Shown here piece by piece: positions 1-5,171 of a DNA stretch of 5,484 nt. Location: the NCBI GenBank assembly GCA_018969455.1, contig JAGWYI010000311.1, positions 1 through 5,484 of the forward strand, written 5' to 3'. Position 1 is the first letter of the stretch. Every line of letters begins with the position of its first letter. The notes below the pieces were generated by a model, which made no database searches, had not been told where the DNA came from, and saw nothing but the letters and a program-made list of their open reading frames with translations. The translations under genes and the position numbers were made by a program. The stretch comes from Bacteroidota bacterium. Lineage in GTDB: Bacteria; Bacteroidota; Bacteroidia; Chitinophagales; Saprospiraceae.

Positions 1-58
1 AAAAGCAGCCATGCAACTCGAACAGGATATCCTCAATTTGGCAAACCAAAAAATGTAA
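1..58 (+). CDS. C-terminal end of an unidentified protein (partial, 5' end outside window)
   Basis: Reading from position 2, 18 codons (KAAMQLEQDILNLANQKM) run to a TAA stop at 56-58. The stretch looks like the end of a real protein: it is rich in Leu, Gln, Ala and Asn with an amphipathic helical pattern and ends in Lys-Met. The stop lies 7 bp from the stop of the opposing MoxR gene, as expected for two convergent genes. Too little is visible to name a family. The other two plus-strand frames also stay open here, but they run on into the antisense of the MoxR gene and look like shadows. An alternative is a minus-strand gene starting at the ATG at 12-10 and leaving the window, which I consider less likely. 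Confidence 0.5.
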   Translation, partial: KAAMQLEQDILNLANQKM

Positions 59-65
59 CCCGCTT

Positions 66-1085
66 TTATCGAGGCACTTCTACTTTTTTTACCAAATTAT
101 CCAGTACCTCGCGGGTGCTGAGTCCTTCCATTTCCCGCTCCGGAGTTAAAATTACCCGGTGATTCAATACCGGAAAGGCCAATTCCCGAATGTCATCGGG
201 CGTTACATACGTGCGACCGTCCATTGCTGCCAAGGCTTTGGAGGCTTTCATCAAGGCCAGGGATGCGCGCGGACTGGCGCCCAAAAACAAATCGCCGCTC
301 ATACGGGTACTGTGGATCAACTCGGCTATATAATCGAGCAGTTCCGGACGCATATAAACCCGCTCAATCAACATCTGAATCGCAGCCAACTCACCCGGAT
401 CTATCACGGATTGAACCGTCTGACGAATTTCGCCCTTAAAATCACTTTGAAAACGACGTAAAATCGTTTTTTCTTCCTCCAAACTTGGATAATCTAATAT
501 GATTTTAAATAAAAACCGGTCTAATTGCGCTTCAGGCAACTTATACGTACCCTCTTGCTCGATTGGGTTTTGGGTTGCAACAACAAAAAACGGCGCCTCC
601 AGTATATGCGTTTCGCCATCAACGGTTACCTGCCGCTCTTCCATCACTTCAAACAAGGCCGACTGTGTTTTGGCAGGCGCCCGATTGATCTCGTCTATCA
701 ATACAATATGCGCAAAAACCGGCCCCGGTTTGAAGATAAATTCTGAAAGCTTCAGGTTGTAAACGGTCGTGCCAACTACATCGGCCGGCATGAGATCGGG
801 CGTAAACTGAATCCGGCTAAAATCAGCCCGGATACTTTGTGCCAACAACTTGGCACTCAGCGTTTTGGCGATCCCTGGCACACCCTCCAACAAAACATGC
901 CCGCCCGTAAACAAGGCAACCAGCATCAAATCCTGCAAAGGCTCCTGCCCCACAATAACCTGGGAAATTTGGTTTTTGACACGTTCTGCCATCACCATCA
1001 CAGGCGTTACATCCAAATCGGGATCCGCACCGAAACTTTCATTTTTCTGCGGATTAATTGCTCCAAATAGGGGATTCGTATCCAT
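66..1085 (-). CDS. MoxR-family AAA+ ATPase
   Basis: This 339-residue protein is a cytoplasmic MoxR-type AAA+ ATPase, thought to use ATP hydrolysis to remodel or activate client proteins together with VWA-like partners. Visible motifs in order: Walker A GVPGIAKT (residues 68-75); the MoxR segment RIQFTPDLMPADVVGTTVYN (91-110); Walker B HIVLIDEINRA (126-136); sensor 1 ATQNP (170-174); LPEAQLDRF (183-191) with the likely arginine finger R190; and sensor 2 GASPRA (269-274), followed by the C-terminal lid helices. All key ATPase residues are intact and the length is normal for the family. The first ~28 residues are polar and probably disordered. The ATG at 1085 gives the expected N-terminus and has an A-rich upstream (AACAGAAAAA) with no Shine-Dalgarno. 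It is the last gene of a minus-strand operon after the DUF58 and DUF4350 genes, 83 bp behind the latter. Its client is unknown. Confidence 0.96.
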   Translation of the reverse strand: MDTNPLFGAINPQKNESFGADPDLDVTPVMVMAERVKNQISQVIVGQEPLQDLMLVALFTGGHVLLEGVPGIAKTLSAKLLAQSIRADFSRIQFTPDLMPADVVGTTVYNLKLSEFIFKPGPVFAHIVLIDEINRAPAKTQSALFEVMEERQVTVDGETHILEAPFFVVATQNPIEQEGTYKLPEAQLDRFLFKIILDYPSLEEEKTILRRFQSDFKGEIRQTVQSVIDPGELAAIQMLIERVYMRPELLDYIAELIHSTRMSGDLFLGASPRASLALMKASKALAAMDGRTYVTPDDIRELAFPVLNHRVILTPEREMEGLSTREVLDNLVKKVEVPR

Positions 1086-1111
1086 TTTTTCTGTTTTATT
1101 GATCAGATTTT

Positions 1112-1130
1112 GTAAAAATCCTGTTTTTAC
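1112..1130. repeat. Perfect inverted repeat in the DUF4350-MoxR spacer
   Basis: GTAAAAA (1112-1118) and TTTTTAC (1124-1130) form a perfect 7-bp dyad around a 5-nt loop in the 83-bp spacer upstream of the MoxR gene. In the operon mRNA it would fold into a weak, mostly A-U hairpin about 27 nt before the MoxR start codon. There is no GC-rich stem with a following U-tract, so it is not a convincing terminator. It could be an mRNA processing or translation-tuning element, or chance in an A/T-rich spacer. Confidence 0.35.
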
Positions 1131-1168
1131 CTCATTTGCCCTAAAAAGGTCCTCAAAAAACCAAAAAC

Positions 1169-2485
1169 CTAATTTATCGCGCGCGCTTGGTTGCTTTTTG
1201 AATTCATAGGCGTTGTTTTACTCCAAAAATTCGAAATTTCGCGGTGCAGCATAACCATATCGCGTTCATTGGCATTATCATGCCTTATCCTGGCATAATG
1301 ATCAAATACCAAACGAATTTTTTGTTCAGGTTGCCCCGATACCTGCGAAAGCCTGGTATAAAAGCCCGCATCCGTCAGAGGAGCCTGCAATTGGGGGTCG
1401 AACACAACATGAAGGCCGTAACGTTCCCGAATCTGGGCAAGAAAAAGACGCATCATCAAGGTGCATTGCCAACGAAAATTGTGCGCCCTGAAATGCAAAT
1501 GCGCAATCGTACCCAAATATTCATACGACGAATTCTCCACAGGGGGCAATACCGGTATCACACGCTGACGCCGCTTTCCCCGAAATACAACGTACAACAG
1601 AATTAATGTACACAAAAGATACCAGGCCCATGCCAGAGAACGCTGTTGAAGCATATAGGCCAAGGGGCTTGGCGCCTCCTTCGGAAAATCCTGCCGCGGC
1701 AGTTTGTCTGCAACATCCCAATAAATAGGTCCCTTAGGAATTTGGGCCGAAAACGATTGAATATAATTGCGACAGGCGGGCTGCAGCATGGTGTAGTTTG
1801 CAAATGCCAAGGGGATGCTGTGTAACAACAAACGCCCTTTACCAATTCGAAATTCCAGGCAACAAGGCAAACTGTCGTGGATTGTGCTCAATACCTGCAC
1901 TTCATGGCCGAAACATAAGGTATTAACATTAAAATAAGTATAATCGTACGACCGGGTTTGATTTTGAACCGCATAATGCAAGTTAAATCTTGTCGCCTGC
2001 GCCGAACGCGTCCATGCCACCGACACCTGCGCATCGGTATACGTGTCAAAAAAAGCCTTATTCAACCAACAATCGCTCGAATACAGTTGTTTTATCAAAC
2101 AGGAATCTATCCTCTTCGAAACAATGCAGGCCGTATTGCCCATTTCCACAAAGCGAACAAGATGGTCGGTTTGGGCACTGTCTAAAAATAAATGGTTGCC
2201 AATAAAAAGATAGCTCGCACGCACACTCGATTCCAGGGGCAAATCCCTTAAGAGGTCGTTTTTAATCTTTTGTATAGACCCTTTCGCCTGCGTATTTTCC
2301 AGGAATTGATAAAAAGCCCGGACATCATACGGCTGGTCGCCGTCTTCCCGATGATCCAGCATTACCCAGTTGTCATCCCGCCAATTGAATCGACGGGGAA
2401 ATTGTTTGTTCCATAAATAAAACACCGCTGCCGCGCCGGCCAGCATAACAAACACAAGCAATATGATCAGCCATTTCTGTTTCAT
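1169..2485 (-). CDS. DUF4350-type membrane protein of a MoxR operon
   Basis: This 438-residue protein matches the general plan of Bacteroidota DUF4350 proteins encoded beside MoxR. An N-terminal membrane anchor lies at residues ~5-24 (LIILLVFVMLAGAAAVFYLW). A non-cytoplasmic domain of about 250 residues follows; its start (VMLDHREDGDQPYDVRAF, 41-58) and the segment SYLFIGNHLFLDS (91-103) resemble the GATase-like fold attributed to this family. A second membrane segment lies at ~284-302, followed by the basic stop-transfer sequence RGKRRQR (302-308). The C-terminal cytoplasmic domain begins with PPVENSSYEYLGTIAHLHFR (314-333), the most recognisable family signature. The topology is probably cytoplasmic N-end, periplasmic domain, cytoplasmic C-domain. 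The gene starts 16 bp after the DUF58 stop, indicating cotranscription. Several cysteines (e.g. C120, C129, C139, C191, C208, C209) lie in the predicted periplasmic part, so disulfides are possible. Molecular function is unknown; assignment rests on architecture, signature and neighbours. Confidence 0.85.
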   Translation of the reverse strand: MKQKWLIILLVFVMLAGAAAVFYLWNKQFPRRFNWRDDNWVMLDHREDGDQPYDVRAFYQFLENTQAKGSIQKIKNDLLRDLPLESSVRASYLFIGNHLFLDSAQTDHLVRFVEMGNTACIVSKRIDSCLIKQLYSSDCWLNKAFFDTYTDAQVSVAWTRSAQATRFNLHYAVQNQTRSYDYTYFNVNTLCFGHEVQVLSTIHDSLPCCLEFRIGKGRLLLHSIPLAFANYTMLQPACRNYIQSFSAQIPKGPIYWDVADKLPRQDFPKEAPSPLAYMLQQRSLAWAWYLLCTLILLYVVFRGKRRQRVIPVLPPVENSSYEYLGTIAHLHFRAHNFRWQCTLMMRLFLAQIRERYGLHVVFDPQLQAPLTDAGFYTRLSQVSGQPEQKIRLVFDHYARIRHDNANERDMVMLHREISNFWSKTTPMNSKSNQARAIN

Positions 2486-2501
2486 GCAGGATCTGTTTGG
2501 G

Positions 2502-3815
2502 TTATATGAGTCCGCGCGACTTTAATTCCAGGTATTTGTTGATGGTCGACAAAGTCAGGTCCTTTGGTTTTGCCAAAACAGCCTGAATGCCATATTGTCG
2601 GAGTTTTTGCACCATTTCCTTTTTTTCAAAAATAAATTGTTGCGCAACATTTTGTCGATATATGTCGGCCACAGTTTTGGGTTCTTCCTGTGCAAGTGCC
2701 TGAATTTCAGTATTTTCAAAAATTATAACCACAAGCAGATGAAAGGCGTTCATCCGGCGTAAAACGGGCAATACCCGCTCCAGTGCATACATGCTTTCAA
2801 AATTGGTAAAGAGCAACAGCAGGGATCGAACGCCAATCAATCGGCGCACTGCTTCGTATAACAAATCAAAATTAGATTCAAGCGGGCGGGCTTGCTCGCG
2901 ATACAAAGACTCCAGGATGCGGCGCATTTGCCCCGAATCGCGTTCGGCCTTCAGGGTAGCGCCAATTACATCGGAAAAACTGATCAATCCAGCTTTGTCC
3001 TGTTTTTTGATGACGATGTTGGAAATAGCCAAACTCGTATTGATGGCATAATCCATCAGGCTGAGCGCTTCAAAAGGCATACGCATCACCCGGCTTTTGT
3101 CGATCAGGCAATACACCTGTTGGCTGCGTTCGTCTTCGTACTGGTTGACCATCAAGGCATTGTAACGGCTGGAGGCTTTCCAGTTGATGCTGCGGTAATC
3201 GTCGCCATGCACATAGTTTTTGATCTGATCAAATTCGTAGCTATGTCCAATGCGGCGCATTTTTTTGATGCCGGTTTCGTGCGCGATTTGCTTCAAGGCC
3301 CGCATCTCGTATTGCTTCATTTGAAAAATAGAGGGGTAAACGGGTATTTCCGCAGGTAAACCGGCAGAGATACGGCGTTCAGCCAGGCCCAACATGGTTT
3401 GTACGAATAATTGGACATACCCAAAGGCGTACACCCCGCGGGTTTTGGGGCACAAAGTATACTGGATGGTACTGTTTTCACCAGGCCCCAGGTTTAATTG
3501 GATTTTGAAATCGCGCCGTTGAAACTGGAATGGAAGTTCATCAATCAGGGTGATTCCGAAACGCTGTCGCCCCTCATTTTTCAGGCGAATATGCACCTCA
3601 TTGATGTCATTCAAGGTCATGATGGCAGGAACACGGCGTTCGAGTATGAAAGCGGGTCGCCGCAGGTACAACAACATGCAATCGGTGATTGTCAGAATGC
3701 TCGCACAAAGCAAAAAGGCCTGCACCAAGGGAAACAAGTCATTCCAGAGGAAAGAGAGGGCACACAAGGCTGTAAGCGCGCCAAAAACCAGGAAGAATCG
3801 GTTGGTGAGATACAT
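2502..3815 (-). CDS. DUF58 domain-containing protein (VWA-like MoxR partner)
   Basis: This 437-residue protein has two adjacent N-terminal hydrophobic segments (~6-24 and ~29-50) that anchor it in the inner membrane. A beta-rich region follows (~56-145). The DUF58 signature lies at ~190-230: GHSYEFDQIKNYVHGDDYRS and INWKASSRYNALMVNQYEDE, i.e. the family pattern of a GD-R-I-W core and a following acidic stretch. The rest (~232-430) reads like a von Willebrand A-type alpha/beta domain: the first strand ends in CLIDKSRVM (236-244) and a later strand reads GLISFSDVI (276-284). The metal site is incomplete compared with the classical DxSxS motif (D239, S241, then V243), so metal binding may be altered or lost. 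The ATG at 3815 gives the expected start before the first membrane segment. It is the first gene of the operon, 16 bp before the DUF4350 gene and divergent from rplM. Such proteins are thought to act with MoxR ATPases, but no reaction is established here. Confidence 0.94.
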   Translation of the reverse strand: MYLTNRFFLVFGALTALCALSFLWNDLFPLVQAFLLCASILTITDCMLLYLRRPAFILERRVPAIMTLNDINEVHIRLKNEGRQRFGITLIDELPFQFQRRDFKIQLNLGPGENSTIQYTLCPKTRGVYAFGYVQLFVQTMLGLAERRISAGLPAEIPVYPSIFQMKQYEMRALKQIAHETGIKKMRRIGHSYEFDQIKNYVHGDDYRSINWKASSRYNALMVNQYEDERSQQVYCLIDKSRVMRMPFEALSLMDYAINTSLAISNIVIKKQDKAGLISFSDVIGATLKAERDSGQMRRILESLYREQARPLESNFDLLYEAVRRLIGVRSLLLLFTNFESMYALERVLPVLRRMNAFHLLVVIIFENTEIQALAQEEPKTVADIYRQNVAQQFIFEKKEMVQKLRQYGIQAVLAKPKDLTLSTINKYLELKSRGLI

Positions 3816-3862
3816 TTAACCCATCAAACGACGTAAATCTGTTTCTTGGTCGCTTGATCGCA

Positions 3863-3870
3863 CAAGTATA
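3863..3870 (-). promoter_or_regulatory. Candidate -7 element for the DUF58 operon
   Basis: Read on the minus strand this is TATACTTG, one mismatch from the Bacteroidota -7 consensus TAnnTTTG. It would start transcription roughly 40 nt before the DUF58 ATG. No TTG lies at the ideal -33 spacing: the nearest are 12 bp (3885-3883) and 24 bp (3897-3895) away. The call is therefore weak. Confidence 0.3.
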
Positions 3871-3879
3871 GGTTATATT

Positions 3880-3897
3880 TTGCAACTGCGGCTGCAA
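3880..3897. repeat. Imperfect 18-bp palindrome, possible operator
   Basis: TTGCAACTGCGGCTGCAA has perfect 5-bp arms (TTGCA / TGCAA), then an A/C mismatch and one further C-G pair around a TGCG centre. It lies just upstream of the candidate DUF58 -7 element, within its -33 region, where a transcription factor could act. The role is inferred from position and symmetry only. Confidence 0.3.
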
Positions 3898-3984
3898 GAA
3901 CCTCTTTTTTTACAATCCGAAAAAAGGGCAGAATCGGGAAAAGCAACCGCGACGGTTTTTATTACAACGCTTTGATTATCAGAA

Positions 3985-4005
3985 GGAATACCGACTGAAT
4001 ATTCC
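3985..4005. repeat. Inverted repeat GGAATA-N9-TATTCC
   Basis: A perfect 6-bp dyad (3985-3990 with 4000-4005) has a 9-nt centre. After one mismatch two more outer pairs match (3983/4007 and 3982/4008). The right arm overlaps the 8-bp palindrome GAATATTC (3997-4004). It lies about 80 bp upstream of the rplM -33 element and may be a protein-binding site; chance is also possible in this A/T-rich DNA. Confidence 0.25.
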
Positions 4006-4086
4006 ATCAACATTTCTGAAAGCAGCCAAAATTTAACTCATTTTCAATCATTTACGAAAAAATCTTTCAAAAAACATTTTCAAAAG

Positions 4087-4118
4087 TTTGTTCATTCAAA
4101 ACGATGCGCATACCTTTG
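4087..4118 (+). promoter_or_regulatory. rplM operon promoter (Bacteroidota-type)
   Basis: TTTG (4087-4090) and TACCTTTG (4111-4118) are separated by 20 bp. They match the Bacteroidota primary sigma consensus (TTG/TTTG near -33, TAnnTTTG near -7) at every defined position and with normal spacing. Transcription would start around 4122-4125, giving an rplM leader of about 45 nt. An A/T-rich tract lies directly upstream. It is the only full consensus match I found in the intergenic region and probably drives rplM, rpsI and rpsB. Confidence 0.75.
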
Positions 4119-4122
4119 CGGG

Positions 4123-4148
4123 CCTTTTGAAAAAAAGGATATTTTTCA
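4123..4148 (+). promoter_or_regulatory. rplM leader with two overlapping hairpins
   Basis: Two stems compete in the predicted leader. CCTTTT (4123-4128) pairs with AAAAGG (4133-4138) around a GAAA tetraloop, giving a compact 6-bp hairpin at or near the mRNA 5' end. TGAAAAA (4128-4134) pairs with TTTTTCA (4142-4148) around AAGGATA. They share bases 4128 and 4133-4134, so both cannot form fully together. The following 21 nt before the ATG are A/U-rich and look unstructured. A 5'-stabilising hairpin or an autoregulatory site for L13 are possible; neither is shown. Confidence 0.35.
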
Positions 4149-4169
4149 ACACAAACCATTTTATAAATA

Positions 4170-4637
4170 ATGAATACGCTGAGCTACCGGACGGTTTCCG
4201 TCAGTGCAGAGAAAGCAGAGCGCAAATGGTACCTTGTAGATGCGACCAACCTGGTAACAGGGCGCATGTGTGCCGAAATCGCGAGCATTCTGCGCGGCAA
4301 AAACAAGCCTTCCTACACGCCACATGCCGACACAGGAGACTATGTGATCGTGATCAATGCCGAAAAAGTGCGCTTTACCGGCGATAAATGGAACCAGAAA
4401 GAGTATCTGAACTACTCGCTGCATCCCGGCGGTTTGAAAGTTACGCTGGCATCAGAAATGCTCGATAAATTTCCGATCCGCATCATTGAGCGGGGGGTAA
4501 AGGGCATGTTGCCAAAAACCAAACTGGGCAAAGCCATGGTGAAAAAATTGTTCGTGTACGAAGGCGCCGAACATCCCCATGCGGCACAAAAGCCCGAAGT
4601 TCTGGTGCTTAAAAATGCACAAAAATCTGACAAATAA
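4170..4637 (+). CDS. rplM: Large ribosomal subunit protein L13 (uL13)
   Basis: This 155-residue protein is a 50S subunit protein that binds 23S rRNA early in assembly. Recognisable L13 segments are KWYLVDATNLVTGRMCAEIA (19-38), YTPHADTGDYVIVINAEKVR (49-68), FTGDKWNQKEY (69-79), and the signature GMLPKTKLGKAMVKKLFVYE (112-131) followed by GAEHPH (132-137). Its length is slightly above the ~142 residues of E. coli L13. The extra residues are an N-terminal extension (MNTLSYRTVS...) typical of Bacteroidota L13 and a short C-terminal tail, which supports the ATG at 4170. The upstream AAATA contains no Shine-Dalgarno but has A at -3, usual for this phylum. It is the first gene of the rplM-rpsI-rpsB operon, 68 bp ahead of rpsI, and has its own strong promoter. 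Confidence 0.98.
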   Translation: MNTLSYRTVSVSAEKAERKWYLVDATNLVTGRMCAEIASILRGKNKPSYTPHADTGDYVIVINAEKVRFTGDKWNQKEYLNYSLHPGGLKVTLASEMLDKFPIRIIERGVKGMLPKTKLGKAMVKKLFVYEGAEHPHAAQKPEVLVLKNAQKSDK

Positions 4638-4671
4638 GCATTTACCTGCTCAAATAACAGATTCAACCACC

Positions 4672-4698
4672 CACATTCACTCGCACATTCATTCATCG
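4672..4698 (+). repeat. Short tandem repeat in the rplM-rpsI spacer
   Basis: CACATTCACTCG (4672-4683) is followed directly by CACATTCATTCA (4684-4695), 10 of 12 bases matching; the TTCA unit repeats again within the second copy. The spacer around it is very poor in G and so probably unstructured in mRNA, which would leave the rpsI start region accessible in a genome that does not rely on Shine-Dalgarno pairing. Confidence 0.4.
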
Positions 4699-4705
4699 TT
4701 ATCAT

Positions 4706-5092
4706 ATGGAAATGATTAATGCCGTAGGGCGCCGTAAAACTGCAGTTGCCCGCGTGTATTTGATGAAAGGAGAAGGTAAAATCACGGTTAATGGCAAAGA
4801 TTACCGCGAATACTTCCCCCAATCACATGTACAACACAATGTTGTAGATCCTTTCGCCGTCGTTGGCGCAGAAAATATCTACGACCTCAAAATCAATGTC
4901 CGCGGCGGCGGATATAAAGGCCAGTCTGAAGCCATTCGCATGGGCGTTAGCCGCGCATTGGTGAAACTCAACGAGGAATTCCGCAAACCGCTGAAAGCAC
5001 GCAAATTCCTTACCCGCGACAGCCGCGCCGTCGAACGTAAAAAATTCGGTCAACCCAAAGCGCGCAAACGCTTCCAGTTCTCCAAACGCTAA
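4706..5092 (+). CDS. rpsI: Small ribosomal subunit protein S9 (uS9)
   Basis: This 128-residue protein is a 30S head protein whose C-terminal tail reaches the P-site tRNA. Visible S9 features are the N-terminal signature NAVGRRKTAVARVYL (5-19), GKITVNGKDYREYFP (24-38), the glycine-rich loop VRGGGYKGQSEAIRMGVSRA (65-84), and the basic tail ending in FGQPKARKRFQFSKR (114-128), including the conserved terminal SKR. Length is normal for the family. The ATG at 4706 is preferred over the one at 4712 because Bacteroidota S9 usually begins ME-x-INA-x-GRRK. No Shine-Dalgarno is seen. It is cotranscribed with rplM upstream and probably rpsB downstream. Confidence 0.98.
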   Translation: MEMINAVGRRKTAVARVYLMKGEGKITVNGKDYREYFPQSHVQHNVVDPFAVVGAENIYDLKINVRGGGYKGQSEAIRMGVSRALVKLNEEFRKPLKARKFLTRDSRAVERKKFGQPKARKRFQFSKR

Positions 5093-5110
5093 TCCAATCT
5101 GGTGGAATAT

Positions 5111-5120
5111 CCCCCCCCCC
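5111..5120 (+). repeat. C10 homopolymer in the rpsI-rpsB spacer
   Basis: Ten consecutive C residues lie 18 bp after the rpsI stop and 51 bp before the rpsB start. CAATC (5095-5099) and GATTG (5121-5125) flank it and could pair, placing the C-run in a 21-nt loop. Such a tract is prone to slipped-strand length change and to sequencing error. Because it is non-coding, length variation would not shift a frame but could alter mRNA structure or stability. Confidence 0.8.
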
Positions 5121-5171
5121 GATTGCGGTTTGTTCTGTTCACCTTTACTTTTAAAAAAATTGCTTTTGACC

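Larger units (their letters stand above)
3816..4169. other. Divergent intergenic regulatory region between the DUF58 operon and rplM
   Basis: This 354-bp stretch contains no credible gene: every reading frame is short or broken. It has two parts. The left part (3816-4010) holds a candidate DUF58 promoter and two dyad symmetries (3880-3897 and 3985-4005). The right part (about 4020-4110) is strongly A/T-rich with repeated TTTCAA-like stretches and leads into the rplM promoter; it could act as an upstream activating tract. Nothing looks like a tRNA or other structured RNA gene. Confidence 0.75.

Noticed and set aside
1..12. Possible minus-strand gene starting at an ATG (12-10) downstream of MoxR
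   Set aside because: Only four codons are visible, and the opposing plus-strand frame gives a more protein-like C-terminus with a stop well placed for convergence. It cannot be excluded without more sequence.
1244..1606. A 120-codon plus-strand open frame antisense to the DUF4350 gene
   Set aside because: It is fully opposite a coherent membrane protein gene; its composition (many His, Arg, Gln) is typical of an antisense shadow.
2892..3359. A 155-codon plus-strand open frame antisense to the DUF58 gene
   Set aside because: It lies wholly inside a clearly identified DUF58 gene, has no recognisable family features, and follows from that gene's codon use.
3854..3882. Plus-strand TTG ... TATATTTTG, resembling a second rplM promoter
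   Set aside because: The -7 element has an extra base relative to TAnnTTTG, and the site would give a leader of nearly 290 nt; the exact match at 4087-4118 is far better.
3945..3960. AACCG-CGA-CGGTT followed by a T-tract, resembling a small intrinsic terminator
   Set aside because: The stem is only 5 bp with a triloop, and no plus-strand gene lies upstream to be terminated. It is probably chance.
4021..4110. Repeated TTTCAA/TTCAAAA motifs, considered as a CRISPR-like or structured repeat
   Set aside because: The copies are short, irregularly spaced and low in complexity; they fit an A/T-rich promoter-upstream tract rather than an array.
4412..4822. A 136-codon minus-strand open frame spanning the end of rplM and the start of rpsI
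   Set aside because: It is antisense to two highly conserved ribosomal genes and shows no domain of its own.
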